From Flammeovirgaceae bacterium UBA2366 (lineage in GTDB: Bacteria > Bacteroidota > Bacteroidia > Cytophagales > Cyclobacteriaceae), in the NCBI GenBank assembly GCA_002344065.1, contig DDTK01000008.1:1-64000 (forward strand): a stretch of 64,000 nucleotides of DNA. Reading direction: 5' to 3'. The position numbers and the translations under genes were made by a program. Positions 35,364 through 45,110 of this stretch are shown here, piece after piece. How positions within the stretch are numbered: position 1 is the first letter of the stretch; the number at the start of each line of letters is the position of its first letter. The notes below the pieces were generated by a model that did not search any database, had not been told where the DNA came from, and was given only the letters and a program-made list of their open reading frames with translations.

Positions 35364-36421
35364 AGAAAATTCTATTGATTGAAGACAATCCTGAGGTACG
35401 GGAAAATACGGCTGAAATTTTAGCCCTGGCCAGTTATGAGGTACTTACGGCAGAAAACGGAAAAATTGGCGTTGAACTGGCCAATCGTGAGAAGCCAGAC
35501 CTGATTATTTGTGATATTATGATGCCCGAATTAGATGGGTATGGCGTTCTGCATATCCTTAGTAAAAAACCAGAAACGGCTAGCATTCCCTTTATTTTTC
35601 TTACAGCCAAAACAGAGAAAACCGATATCCGCAAAGGGATGACCCTCGGTGCCGATGATTACCTGACCAAGCCTTTTGATGATACTGACTTACTCAATGC
35701 GGTGGAAGCCCGGCTTAATAAAATAAGCATTCTGCGAAAACAATATGCCGCTGATGCTGCGGGCCTGGATCAATTCATTGAAGACGCACAAAAGGTTTTA
35801 AACCTTACCGATTTGTGTAAAGACAGAAAGGTGAAGACCTATAAAAAGAAAGCCGGCATTTATATGGAGGGTGAAATGCCTAATGCCTTTTTCTTCGTTA
35901 AGTCAGGAAATGTAAAATGCTTTCGCACGAATGCGGATGGAAAAGAGCTGATTATAAGTTTATATAAAGAAGGAGATTTTTTTGGCTATGAAGGCATTCT
36001 GGAAAACAGTAACTACGGTGAATCGGCTGTGGCCCTGGAGGACAGTGAACTGACCGTAATACCCCGTCATGATTTTCTTACCTTACTACATAGTCACCCC
36101 GAAATATCCGGAACTTTTGTTACTATGCTCTGTAAAAAAATAGCGGAGAAAGAAGCGCAGTTGTTGAACCTGGCATACAACTCCGTACGCCAACGTACAG
36201 CAGAAGCTTTGTTAAAAATTCACAACCTTAAGGAACAGGATTTGGTCTCCATATCGCGTGATGATCTGGCCAAAATGGTAGGTACCGCTTCCGAATCAGT
36301 TATTCGTGTCCTCTCCGATTTCCGTGAAGAGGGAATCATTTCCATTGAAGGTGGAAAAATCCATGTACTTCACCCTAATAAACTTGAGCAGGTGGTGAAG
36401 TGGAACGTGGCTAGAAATTAA
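35360..36421 (+). CDS. Response regulator with Crp-type effector and DNA-binding domains
   Basis: 353 residues. A receiver domain (1-120) has phosphoacceptor D52 in CDIMMPELDG, with T and K in FLTAK and the later K in DYLTKPFD. A cyclic-nucleotide-binding fold (about 150-270) and a Crp-type HTH (about 275-340) follow; the recognition helix reads ASESVIRVLSDF, with E312 and R316 at the positions that contact TGA half-sites in CRP/FNR. In effect it joins a FixJ-like receiver to a FixK-like output. It is translationally coupled to the PAS kinase. A terminator follows at 36453-36482. Confidence 0.92.
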   Translation: MKKILLIEDNPEVRENTAEILALASYEVLTAENGKIGVELANREKPDLIICDIMMPELDGYGVLHILSKKPETASIPFIFLTAKTEKTDIRKGMTLGADDYLTKPFDDTDLLNAVEARLNKISILRKQYAADAAGLDQFIEDAQKVLNLTDLCKDRKVKTYKKKAGIYMEGEMPNAFFFVKSGNVKCFRTNADGKELIISLYKEGDFFGYEGILENSNYGESAVALEDSELTVIPRHDFLTLLHSHPEISGTFVTMLCKKIAEKEAQLLNLAYNSVRQRTAEALLKIHNLKEQDLVSISRDDLAKMVGTASESVIRVLSDFREEGIISIEGGKIHVLHPNKLEQVVKWNVARN

Positions 36422-36452
36422 AATATTAAGACTTCTAATTTTTAAATAACAT

Positions 36453-36492
36453 GACCTCCAGGGTTTCAAAACTCTGGAGGTCTTTATTTTTA
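36453..36492 (+). terminator. Terminator of the two-component operon
   Basis: GACCTCCAG (36453-36461) pairs with CTGGAGGTC (36474-36482), followed by TTTATTTTT on the plus strand. It ends 1 bp before the convergent hmuY stop. Confidence 0.85.
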
Positions 36493-37911
36493 CTAAACTC
36501 CTTTTTTAACCAATGCAAATTCAATTTGCGGCCTGCCCCGCTGGCCATCTTGCGTCAATGCTGTAAAGCGAAGTTTGTATATGTTTCCATCAACATCTTT
36601 AACCAGGTAAAATCTATCCGAGCGAACTGCCGGAGCTGTTCCCGGTCCACCACCCGAACGCCACTTAGCCCCAATACCTATTTGGCTGGTCAGCCAGGTA
36701 ACGCCTGTCAGGTTTGCCTCACCAAAAGCTTCGTAACTGCCAGCGGCTGCTGTAAGCAGTTCTGCAGTTTCAACACCATTCCTGTTTTGAAGAACAACAT
36801 CCTGAAAGAAATAAGGAATAAAACCTCCGCCAAGATTGGTTGAATTGGTAAACCCTGTCCACGCAATATCCCACCTGTCCTTTTGCGGTTCAACAGCAAC
36901 TACACCGGTCGCAAAACTGATGTATTTAAACAGGTAACTGTCGTCTTTGGATAGTTGTATCTCCTGAAACGTTGCAGAGGCAATGTCCGCATGTTGAATG
37001 GTATAACCATTGCCATTGCGTAACACACGAACCTTTTTCCAGCCACTGGATGGAATAGGCTCGGAAGGATCACTGGGTGGGTTAGCGGCACCACGGTTGA
37101 TGATATACACCTTGTTTTCAGAAGCAGTTAAAGAAACAGGTGCAAAGGCTGTTTTTGTAAGATCTCCGGCAGGATCATCAATCCATGCCATAGCAGCACT
37201 GGTAGCATTGGCTCCTACAATCATGGTATTGGCAAAACCGAGCGTATCAGCCGCAGTAACAAGTGTTAAGTCCGTTTTGTCAATGGCACGGGCCATCATA
37301 GTAATTGAGGTATTTAAAATTACCCTGAAATCATTACCCATATAAAACCCAAGATCCCACGTGGTGCGGTCAACGGCCGTCTGACGATTGGCACTTAAAT
37401 CGATGAATACTTTATTGGGATACGTGGGCCCGCCACCATTGATGTTCATGATAGCCTGCTGTGCAAGAATTTCTGAAAACTTCAACTCCAGTTGGCTTGA
37501 AGTGCCCAACACCAGCCCATCACTTACGGATGTGATCGTGAAGGCAATGGTTTCATCACCATCCAGTAAAACACCGGCAGCCTTTTCAACACTGAAAGAC
37601 ACTTGCGAAGTACCATTGGCAACTGGTAAAGTAATAATATTTGCAGTAGCAGGCGGATTGGTGGTAAAATCCGTTCCATAATTCAATCCATTAGAGGCTA
37701 ACGTAAGGGTTATTGTTCCTGCCTGAGATGCTGCTCTTGAAAAATTTATATTAACTGTAAGCGCACTTTCGTTTGCCGCAAAACCCAATTGAGCCGATTC
37801 AAATTCAACCAGGTTGTCGGGTAATTGTGGGTCATCCTCGCAAGAAGAAAATGAAATCAGCAAAGTAAGACTCAGCATCACTATCCAGCCATTTTTTAGT
37901 TTATCGTTCAT
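36493..37911 (-). CDS. hmuY: HmuY-family haem-binding lipoprotein with an N-terminal Calx-beta-like domain
   Basis: 472 residues. A lipoprotein signal (LLISFSSCEDD, lipid-modified cysteine near residue 24) is followed by a strand-rich domain (about 35-155) with LDGDETIAFTITSVSDG, which resembles a Calx-beta repeat. The C-terminal 300 residues match the HmuY family (YPNKVFIDLSANRQTAVDRTTWDLGFY, FKYISFATG, WDIAWTGFTN). HmuY proteins take haem from host or environmental haemoproteins and pass it to a TonB receptor. This copy is about twice the length of Porphyromonas HmuY. It follows the receptor gene by 27 bp. Confidence 0.85.
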   Translation of the reverse strand: MNDKLKNGWIVMLSLTLLISFSSCEDDPQLPDNLVEFESAQLGFAANESALTVNINFSRAASQAGTITLTLASNGLNYGTDFTTNPPATANIITLPVANGTSQVSFSVEKAAGVLLDGDETIAFTITSVSDGLVLGTSSQLELKFSEILAQQAIMNINGGGPTYPNKVFIDLSANRQTAVDRTTWDLGFYMGNDFRVILNTSITMMARAIDKTDLTLVTAADTLGFANTMIVGANATSAAMAWIDDPAGDLTKTAFAPVSLTASENKVYIINRGAANPPSDPSEPIPSSGWKKVRVLRNGNGYTIQHADIASATFQEIQLSKDDSYLFKYISFATGVVAVEPQKDRWDIAWTGFTNSTNLGGGFIPYFFQDVVLQNRNGVETAELLTAAAGSYEAFGEANLTGVTWLTSQIGIGAKWRSGGGPGTAPAVRSDRFYLVKDVDGNIYKLRFTALTQDGQRGRPQIEFALVKKGV

Positions 37912-37938
37912 CAGTTCATAAAGTTTAGAGTGAAAAAT

Positions 37939-40170
37939 TTAAAAGTTGTAAGAAAGGCTTATAAAGTATGACCTGCCGTAGCCTACGGGGCGGGTTAATC
38001 CGCCACCGTGTACCGGCCCACCATTGGCAGCCATATTGTTGATGCGTGTTACATCGAAGAGATTTCGCACGCCTGTTGATACATTGAATTTCTTATAAAG
38101 GGATTTCTGTACACTGAGATCGGCCCAATGGAAGCCTTCCGTTTCATTCAGCTCTATTAATCCGGTTACATCAGTCGCCAGGAAAGGTGTGCGCCCGGTG
38201 TATTTGTAGTAAAGGGACACAGAAGCGCCAATAGTGGTGAAAGTATAAGTTGCCGATCCGTTTATTTCAGGCGACCATAAAAAGTCTGCGGGTGCTTCAC
38301 TGGTTTCAATAAGTTGGTTATACCTGCCGGTGTAGCCCAAGCCCGCACCTAGTTCCAGCTTTTTATACGCCACTGTATTTAGCCAGGTGAAGCCTGTGGA
38401 CTTGAATTCGTCAATATTCAAATAAGTAGTGATGTTGGCATTACCGGGCTTAACACCAAAACCAATCATATTTTCTACGGTGTTGTAAAAACCCGTTAAC
38501 ACTGTAGTGAATTTAAGGTCTTGCTTAACCAGCCATTTGGCATTCCAGGATGCATTGAAACTATGCGACAACTCTGCCTGTAAATCCGGGTTTCCTTCAA
38601 TGGCGTGACTGGCATCGAAGAAATAGAAATACAACTCGCGTATAGAGGGTGCGCGGAAACCTCTGCCATACGAAACCCGCAAATCGTGTTTTTCAGTTAG
38701 TTGAATTTTGGCGTTTATGGAAGGGATAAATGGAGGAGCATCATACGCAGTATTCTTAACCATGCGCACGCCTGGGCGAAAACTCAGCCACGTGTTCGGC
38801 TTGATTTCCGCTGAAACAAAAACTGCATAATCACCAATGGACGAAATGCCCTCTGTCAACCGCCCCCCACTACCTGATTCAACATTAAAATCATAGCCTG
38901 GCTGGATGGATATTGCATCTGACATTTTATAGGAAAGTGTTCCGCGAAATGTCAATCCCTTAAATTGTGTGAGGTCTTGCAGGGACGGGTCTAAAGCCAG
39001 CCGAACATCACCGGTATTCTTGTTTACCGTTACAGTCTGTATTTCCCTTTTATAGTCTGAGAAGGAAAGCGCTCCGGTGTAGTTCATTCGTTCAGAAACT
39101 GCGTAGTTCGCCTGAAGCTGGTGCATGAAGCGGTTAGTGAAATAATTCTGATCAAGTGCTTCAATTCCGCTGAACAGGCCCGGGTTGTAAATATTTTCGT
39201 ACAGGTAATCCAGCCGGTAGTAAACATCATAACGGTTTGTTTTTATGCCCGCCAGCCCACTGGCCATCCATTGGTTTTTCGGATGCCATTCCTTATCCCG
39301 GTCTTCAGCATCACCTTGCCATCCGCCAAAATAATTTCGGGTTACATCAACCCGTGTATAAAAGGATTTTTTTCTGTAGCCCAGAGATACACTCTCGTTG
39401 TGGATACCTTGTTTGAATCCAAATTCGTCACCAACCGTTTCTTCGTGCAATTTTACTTGCCCGCTCCATTTACCCTCCTCCGGTTTTTTGGTAATGATGT
39501 TGATCACACCGGCCAATGCATCGGCACCGTAAATAACCGCCATGGGACCTTCTACGATTTCAATGCGTTCAATGGTGTTAACATTAACCTGGTTGATGTT
39601 GATTTCATTTCCTGTTCCTTGTCTGCCAACCATGGGCACGCCATCAATCAGAATTTTCACATTTTGTCCGGATAATCCTTGCAGAGAAAGATTGGATCCA
39701 CCCAAGGCTAAATCCTGCGAGAAACGAATATTCAACTCAGTATTTAAAACATCTTGCAATCTGGTAGAGCCCACGGATTGAATGCGTTCCATAGAAATGG
39801 TGCGCACCCGATACACCGAGCGGCTGGCAGACTGCGGCTCGAATTGGCCGGTAACTACCACCTCATCAAGTTGGGTAAGGTTGGGCTCAAGCTCCAATGA
39901 ATACTCGCCAGGCACAACTATCTCCGCATTTGCTGTTTCATAACCAATGTGAGAGGTTGAAAGCGTAAGCGGGTAACTACTCACTAAAATGGTTCCCTTC
40001 CCCATTTCGTTGGTTACAATTTGCGTAAGTGTATATCCTTGTGGACTTAACGCGTATACTACTGCACCTTCAATACTCTGCCCGGTGGATTTATCACGAA
40101 GAAGTACCTGCACCTGTGCAGTTAAAAAAATGGGGATCAATAGAAATAAAAAAACTAAAAACCGGATCAT
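37939..40170 (-). CDS. TonB-dependent outer membrane receptor, HmuR-like
   Basis: 743 residues: signal peptide (1-18, ending LTAQ), a carboxypeptidase-like regulatory domain (about 20-95), a plug domain (about 110-235) with LSGQNVKILIDGVPMVGRQG and VEGPMAVIYGADALAGVINIITKK, and a beta barrel ending in the usual aromatic residue (SYFISLSYNF). Linked to hmuY downstream and to a divergent AraC regulator, it is probably a haem or iron-chelate receptor; a cobalamin receptor would also fit by sequence. No tonB gene is in the window. Confidence 0.92.
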   Translation of the reverse strand: MIRFLVFLFLLIPIFLTAQVQVLLRDKSTGQSIEGAVVYALSPQGYTLTQIVTNEMGKGTILVSSYPLTLSTSHIGYETANAEIVVPGEYSLELEPNLTQLDEVVVTGQFEPQSASRSVYRVRTISMERIQSVGSTRLQDVLNTELNIRFSQDLALGGSNLSLQGLSGQNVKILIDGVPMVGRQGTGNEININQVNVNTIERIEIVEGPMAVIYGADALAGVINIITKKPEEGKWSGQVKLHEETVGDEFGFKQGIHNESVSLGYRKKSFYTRVDVTRNYFGGWQGDAEDRDKEWHPKNQWMASGLAGIKTNRYDVYYRLDYLYENIYNPGLFSGIEALDQNYFTNRFMHQLQANYAVSERMNYTGALSFSDYKREIQTVTVNKNTGDVRLALDPSLQDLTQFKGLTFRGTLSYKMSDAISIQPGYDFNVESGSGGRLTEGISSIGDYAVFVSAEIKPNTWLSFRPGVRMVKNTAYDAPPFIPSINAKIQLTEKHDLRVSYGRGFRAPSIRELYFYFFDASHAIEGNPDLQAELSHSFNASWNAKWLVKQDLKFTTVLTGFYNTVENMIGFGVKPGNANITTYLNIDEFKSTGFTWLNTVAYKKLELGAGLGYTGRYNQLIETSEAPADFLWSPEINGSATYTFTTIGASVSLYYKYTGRTPFLATDVTGLIELNETEGFHWADLSVQKSLYKKFNVSTGVRNLFDVTRINNMAANGGPVHGGGLTRPVGYGRSYFISLSYNF

Positions 40171-40276
40171 CGGAGATTGTTAAGAGGTGCAAAGATTTGA
40201 GTTGACCAGATTATAAAATACCTACAAAAGTATAATTAGTATCACTAGGCTTAATAACTTCCATCTAGAGCAAATG

Positions 40277-40309
40277 TTGGTACTTTTAGAAAAAAAACGA
40301 TTATTTTTG
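40277..40309 (+). promoter_or_regulatory. Promoter candidate of the AraC regulator gene
   Basis: TTG (40277-40279) and an exact TAnnTTTG match, TATTTTTG (40302-40309), are 22 bp apart, 51 bp before the ATG at 40360. On the opposite strand TACTTTTG (40233-40226) is an exact box for the divergent receptor gene. Confidence 0.45.
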
Positions 40310-40359
40310 ATCATAAATGCTTATGATAATTGTCATTTTTTATTTCAAAAGACATAATA

Positions 40360-41244
40360 ATGCTCAACTACATTAAAGAAAATACCCAAAACAGTAAATT
40401 AAGGTTTGCTTTTGAATCGGGGGATATCAAACTGATTTTGGCCGAAAACAAAGAGGATCAGGAGCTTACTGTTCCTGGCACGCTTCAGAAAAAGATTATC
40501 CAGTTCTATTTCTGCCTGGATGGCAGCGCCCGCTTTGAGTTTGGGCCGCACTACAGCCGTGAAATCCAACGGCTCAAAAACTATTTCTTCTACAATCCGG
40601 AAGGTGATCTGGATTTTACGCTAAAGCTATCCGCGGGTTCGCGCATGGTTTTTTTATTTATATCGCTGGAAAATCTTCATGAACTTTTTACCCACGAGCC
40701 ACTACCCTTTTTAAAAGCGGAAAATGTAAACCGTAAATTTTATGATGAACGGGATGTGCCCTCTTCGCTGGTAGTTGTGCTTAACCAGTTATTCACCATT
40801 CAGCTGAGCGACAGTTCAAAAAACCTGTACTACCACGGAAAAGTATTTGAATTACTAAGCCTGTACTTTTCGGAAAAGAAACCGAATACAGAGAACTGTC
40901 CTTTCTTAAACGATGAAGAAACCGTTAGGAAAATTAAGAACGCCAAAGAGCATCTGCTAAAGAATATTGACTCACCGCCCGGGTTAAAGGCACTGGCAAA
41001 ACTTTCCGGGTTAAATGAATTTCAACTGAAGATGGGGTTCAAAGAAATTTATGGCAACACCGTATTCGGGTATTTGCTAGATCATAAACTTGATTATGCC
41101 CGTATACTTTTGGATACCCATAAACTAAAAGTAAATGAAGTGGCCTTTCAAATCGGATATTCAAACCCGAGTCATTTCATTGCAGCCTTCCGTAAAAAAT
41201 TCGGGATAACACCAAAAAAATATTTAATGCAACACACTGGCTAA
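40360..41244 (+). CDS. AraC-family transcriptional regulator, PchR-like
   Basis: 294 residues from the ATG at 40360 (MLNYIKEN); the TTG at 40330 is in frame but too close to the promoter box. The C-terminal 100 residues are the double HTH of AraC proteins (LKALAKLSGLNEFQLKMGFK and VNEVAFQIGYSNPSHFIAAF). The N-terminal domain is not recognised. It diverges from the TonB receptor-hmuY operon and most likely controls it, as AraC regulators often control siderophore or haem uptake. It ends 4 bp before the convergent SafE-like gene. Confidence 0.88.
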   Translation: MLNYIKENTQNSKLRFAFESGDIKLILAENKEDQELTVPGTLQKKIIQFYFCLDGSARFEFGPHYSREIQRLKNYFFYNPEGDLDFTLKLSAGSRMVFLFISLENLHELFTHEPLPFLKAENVNRKFYDERDVPSSLVVVLNQLFTIQLSDSSKNLYYHGKVFELLSLYFSEKKPNTENCPFLNDEETVRKIKNAKEHLLKNIDSPPGLKALAKLSGLNEFQLKMGFKEIYGNTVFGYLLDHKLDYARILLDTHKLKVNEVAFQIGYSNPSHFIAAFRKKFGITPKKYLMQHTG

Positions 41245-41248
41245 TTGC

Positions 41249-41920
41249 CTATGGATGGCAAACGACTTCTGCAGCGTTTCCGCCAAAGAAATTTGTTTCA
41301 ACAGAAAGTCCGCGCCAGATCATCACCACAGCCACCACGATAAGCATAGCGGTTTGAATGCGTTGGAAAGACCAGGGAATAATACGTCTTAGGGCTTGCC
41401 ACGAAAATGCTGCAGCGAATAAAGCGGGTATAGTTCCCAAACCAAACAATATCATTACAAAAGCACTTTGTAAGGGTGTGGTTTGAACTAAAGCAATGGC
41501 TAAAGCACCGTAAACAAGTCCGCATGGAAGAAACCCATTAAACAACCCGGTAAGCCATGATGATACTGCACGCTTTGAATTCATGTGCACGGCAAATGCA
41601 CCTTTTAATTTCAAAACTATCCGCGATAGCGAAGGAAGGAAAATGGACTGTACTTTAGGGATAAGTAGTGCAAAGATAATTGCAGCGCCAATGGCAATCG
41701 AAACTTTACCCTGCACGCCACCCCATTGTACAATTTTACCCAGCAAGCCCACCACAACACCCATGAGCACATAGGTTGTAGTTCGCCCGAAATTATATAA
41801 CAACCGGTTAATCACAATCTTTCTGCCCGGTGTACCCTGTACCATAGATGCAATAGGACCGCACATGCCCACGCAGTGAAGGCTTCCGGTTAATCCTAAA
41901 AGAAAAGCAGCTAAATACAT
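41249..41920 (-). CDS. SafE/TauE-like membrane protein of the cbb3 cluster (UreH_2 type)
   Basis: 223 residues, six or seven helices. GSLHCVGMCGPI near the N-terminus and GLFNGFLPCGLVYG in the middle are the paired half-motifs of this family. Genes of this type commonly end cbb3 oxidase clusters in Bacteroidota and are suspected to handle copper or heavy metal for oxidase assembly, but this is not established for this protein. It is separated from ccoH by 280 bp containing an inverted repeat. Confidence 0.85.
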   Translation of the reverse strand: MYLAAFLLGLTGSLHCVGMCGPIASMVQGTPGRKIVINRLLYNFGRTTTYVLMGVVVGLLGKIVQWGGVQGKVSIAIGAAIIFALLIPKVQSIFLPSLSRIVLKLKGAFAVHMNSKRAVSSWLTGLFNGFLPCGLVYGALAIALVQTTPLQSAFVMILFGLGTIPALFAAAFSWQALRRIIPWSFQRIQTAMLIVVAVVMIWRGLSVETNFFGGNAAEVVCHP

Positions 41921-42072
41921 TATACAGTATGGTTAACTCACGCTACAGATATTTTTAGTGATTTGGGTTTTGGTGGCAATGAAATATATACATCCCATAC
42001 TCCAGGCCACAAAAACACTAAAACACCAATGTTCACTGATATTATTAACTGATGTTACGAAGTATAAAACCT

Positions 42073-42169
42073 AACCACAGAGAACACTAAGTTAAAGGCA
42101 CACAAAGGGCACAAAGAAGGACATTCTCTCAGTGTTCTTTGTGTAAATTCCTTTATGATCTTTGTGGTT
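42073..42169. repeat. Inverted repeat, AACCACAGAG family
   Basis: The left arm starts AACCACAGAGAACACT (42073-42088) and contains CACAAAG; the right arm contains AGTGTTCTTTGTG (42131-42143) and ends TGTGGTT (42163-42169). A related copy is at 54071-54138. The remainder of 41921-42200 shows no gene. Confidence 0.7.
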
Positions 42170-42200
42170 CATGAACATATTGCGTAACACCAGTCATTAA

Positions 42201-42632
42201 TCAAATAAAAATAACCTTTTCCAGGTAATACTCCTTCCCTTCCATCGACCATTTCATTTTTACACGGTAAGCACCAGGCTCAAGAAGTTGCAACGGAAAT
42301 ATCTGCACCGAATCTGCAGAAGCATTTAATTGAATCTGCTGATCAAGTTTATCCGAAGAAGGACGGAATAATTTTATCTCTCCTTTTTCCACGTAACTCA
42401 CCGAAGGGAAATATACTTTCAAATATTTATTTTGCTCAATAGTTACTTCCGGTTTAAACTCCAGTAGTTCCGTATTTTGCTTACGCTCATATTGATCCTG
42501 AAAAGCAAGATCCTCCGCATAATAATTCTTTGACACCAGACCAATATCCTGCCGCATCATAATGGTAATCATCACCGCCAAAAATCCAGCAAACAAAATA
42601 AATGCAACTACAATACCTTTTCCCCAATTCAT
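42201..42632 (-). CDS. ccoH: FixH/CcoH-type cbb3 assembly protein
   Basis: 143 residues: one N-terminal membrane helix (about 4-26), the YYAEDLAFQDQYERKQN region typical of FixH, then a periplasmic beta domain. CcoH stabilises cbb3 oxidase during assembly in other bacteria. It follows ccoG by 45 bp. Confidence 0.88.
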   Translation of the reverse strand: MNWGKGIVVAFILFAGFLAVMITIMMRQDIGLVSKNYYAEDLAFQDQYERKQNTELLEFKPEVTIEQNKYLKVYFPSVSYVEKGEIKLFRPSSDKLDQQIQLNASADSVQIFPLQLLEPGAYRVKMKWSMEGKEYYLEKVIFI

Positions 42633-42677
42633 ACCTTACAATTTACGGTTAACAATCAGCAACTAACAGTTACAGTT

Positions 42678-44153
42678 CTACTCATGACGAATTGATTTCA
42701 CCGGACCGATAAACTTAACTTTTACCTTTTCAATTCGCTTGCCGTCTTTATAAACTCCTACCAAAACAACATTTTTTGCAACCTTTACCTGGTCGGTGGG
42801 TATTTTTATAAAATAAACGCCTTTTAACATTTCACCGGCAGGAACAACCACCGTTTGTTCCCCTACTTTACTCAAGGTAGCTTCCGGAGGTGAGTCAACT
42901 TTCACTTCCAAAGTAATATCTTCAAAAGTCTTATTTACAAACTCAACATTATAGAGGTTGGTTATGGTTCCATCATCAGCCCGTTGAAACAGCGTACCCG
43001 GCACCTTGAGTATGGTAGTTTCAATATCCGAACGGGTGGCAATCATAAACGAAAGGAATGTGAGTAAGGCCAGTAACACAAAGGAATATCCAATAACCCT
43101 TGGATTAATCAGCTTTTGAATACCATCTTTTATGGACGTATAGGATGCATACCGAATAAGTCCTTTTGGCTTACCCACTTTAACCATCACTTCATCGCAG
43201 GCATCAATGCAGGCTGTGCAATTAACACACTCCAGTTGAGTGCCGTTGCGTATGTCAATTCCGGTAGGGCAAACATGCACACAAAGCTTACAATCAATAC
43301 AATCGCCTTTGGTTGGATCAACCTCACTTTTTTTCAGCTTGCCTCGTGGCTCACCGCGCAACCAGTCATAGGCTACAACGATAGAATCCTTTACCAGTAA
43401 AACACCCTGTAACCTTCCATAGGGGCAAACCGCAATGCAGGCCTGTTCACGAAACCAGGCAAACACTCCGTAAAAAATTCCTGTAAAGGCTACTAATCCA
43501 ATAAAACCGGCCAGGTTTGAAGAAGGCGGTTGAGAAATAATTTCCTTCACCTTATCAATCCCAATCAGGTAGGCCATTGCTGTATGGGAAATAATAACTG
43601 CGATGGTGATAAAGATTAATTGCTTCAGCCCCTTTTTGAAAATCTTATCGCCTGTCCACGGTGCCTGATTTAGTTTTCGTTGTTGATTGGCATCGCCTTC
43701 TATCAGGTATTCAATCTTTCTGAATACCATTTCCATAAATAATGTTTGGGGGCAGGCCCAGCCGCACCATACACGTCCGAACACTACCGTGAATAAAATC
43801 ACAAATACAAAAAAGGTAATCAGCGTAAGCGCCAGCAGAAAAAAATCCTGAGGCCAAAACGCTTGTCCGAAAATCACAAATCTGCGCTCAAAAAAATTAA
43901 GCAATAACAGCGGTTGGCCACCAAGTTGGATAAAAGGCCCGGCAAAGAAAATGGTAAGCAATACAACGGTAACGGCAATACGGGCACGGTGAAATTTGCC
44001 GGAAGGCTTTTTGGGATAAACCCATACGCGCTTTCCCTTTTCATCTACCGTTCCAAGTGTATCCCGGAATTCTTCATCGTACTGATAAAGATTCTCATTA
44101 GTGGCGTTCAAAATATTATGATTAGTGTTATTTGCTTCCCAACCTCTTTTCAA
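42678..44153 (-). CDS. ccoG: cbb3 oxidase accessory Fe-S protein CcoG/FixG
   Basis: 491 residues with five membrane helices and the 4Fe-4S domain CIDCKLCVHVCPTGIDIRNG (about 276-295) plus CVNCTACIDACDEVM. N-terminal CxxCP-type motif (GWACPQT) is also present. A C-terminal Ig-like domain (about 390-491) completes the family layout. No in-frame ATG exists before the conserved YPKKPSGKF region; the start is a TTG at 44153, preceded by a stop 15 bp upstream. CcoG acts in copper reduction for cbb3 assembly in other bacteria. Confidence 0.93.
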   Translation of the reverse strand: MKRGWEANNTNHNILNATNENLYQYDEEFRDTLGTVDEKGKRVWVYPKKPSGKFHRARIAVTVVLLTIFFAGPFIQLGGQPLLLLNFFERRFVIFGQAFWPQDFFLLALTLITFFVFVILFTVVFGRVWCGWACPQTLFMEMVFRKIEYLIEGDANQQRKLNQAPWTGDKIFKKGLKQLIFITIAVIISHTAMAYLIGIDKVKEIISQPPSSNLAGFIGLVAFTGIFYGVFAWFREQACIAVCPYGRLQGVLLVKDSIVVAYDWLRGEPRGKLKKSEVDPTKGDCIDCKLCVHVCPTGIDIRNGTQLECVNCTACIDACDEVMVKVGKPKGLIRYASYTSIKDGIQKLINPRVIGYSFVLLALLTFLSFMIATRSDIETTILKVPGTLFQRADDGTITNLYNVEFVNKTFEDITLEVKVDSPPEATLSKVGEQTVVVPAGEMLKGVYFIKIPTDQVKVAKNVVLVGVYKDGKRIEKVKVKFIGPVKSIRHE

Positions 44154-44192
44154 CCGTGCGTTGGCTTACATCCGATGCACGGCATTCTTCCC

Positions 44193-45110
44193 TCATATTG
44201 AAGTTTTTACCGTATCTGCCGATGGAGCTGCCTCTTCCGTGTACAACACACCTTGTGGTGCTTTCGGATTGGGAGGATTTGTTCCATGTATACTCTTTAT
44301 ATAAAATGCCACGTCTCGAATTTGCTCCGGTGACAACACTGGTGCCCACGAAATCATTCCCTTTTCCGGAACACCATTCTTAATCACAGCATAAATTTCT
44401 TTAATGCTTCCGCCATGCAACCAATAATCATCCGTTAAATTCGGGCCAATACTTCCCTGTCCATCTGCCAGGTGGCATGATGCACAATTGGTTACGTAAA
44501 TTTGTCTACCCTTTTTCAAAATAGCTTCGTCAGCTGAATAGGTAAGTGAACTCTCATCAATAGAAACCGGAGGATTTAACGCCAGAAGTTTCGCACGTTG
44601 TTCTTCTGCTTTGGTTACTTCAGCCTGATACTCCCCTTCCATGAGTGGTAGGCTACCGGTTACATGGTACACCACCAAATAAATAGCTGCCCACACAATC
44701 GAACCGTATAACAACCACTTCCACCAGGGTGGTAAATGGTTATCCAGTTCACGAATGCCATCATAATTATGTTCAAGCATGATATCGGCTTCTTTCTCGG
44801 CTGGCCGGAAAGCATTGATCTGATCCCAGAACTTCGACCAGTAAGAAGGTGGTGCCACATATTTTACACCTAACTTCTCCGCACGCTCCTCCGCTGCTTT
44901 GCGAATGAATACATTCAGCACTTGCAACATGTAGATGGCAACAATAATCACCAGAAAGGCCGTCAGAAATACAAAACCTATGACCAGGTAAAATGGAAAC
45001 AACGGATCATTAAAAGGATCCCTCCAGAAGCTGGTTGCCGGAGCCGCATCCTGCGCCATAGCCGATGCACTGATCAATATGAAAAGGAATGTTGATGCTA
45101 TCGTTCTCAT
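44193..45110 (-). CDS. ccoP: cbb3 oxidase cytochrome c subunit CcoP (single haem)
   Basis: 305 residues: a signal-like N-terminus, a first membrane helix (about 40-65), a second at about 130-150 (PPWWKWLLYGSIVWAAIYLV), and one cytochrome c domain with CASCH near residue 213 and the methionine ligand in GMISWAP. Proteobacterial CcoP has two haems; Bacteroidota forms usually have one, as here. It overlaps ccoQ by 4 bp. Confidence 0.92.
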   Translation of the reverse strand: MRTIASTFLFILISASAMAQDAAPATSFWRDPFNDPLFPFYLVIGFVFLTAFLVIIVAIYMLQVLNVFIRKAAEERAEKLGVKYVAPPSYWSKFWDQINAFRPAEKEADIMLEHNYDGIRELDNHLPPWWKWLLYGSIVWAAIYLVVYHVTGSLPLMEGEYQAEVTKAEEQRAKLLALNPPVSIDESSLTYSADEAILKKGRQIYVTNCASCHLADGQGSIGPNLTDDYWLHGGSIKEIYAVIKNGVPEKGMISWAPVLSPEQIRDVAFYIKSIHGTNPPNPKAPQGVLYTEEAAPSADTVKTSI

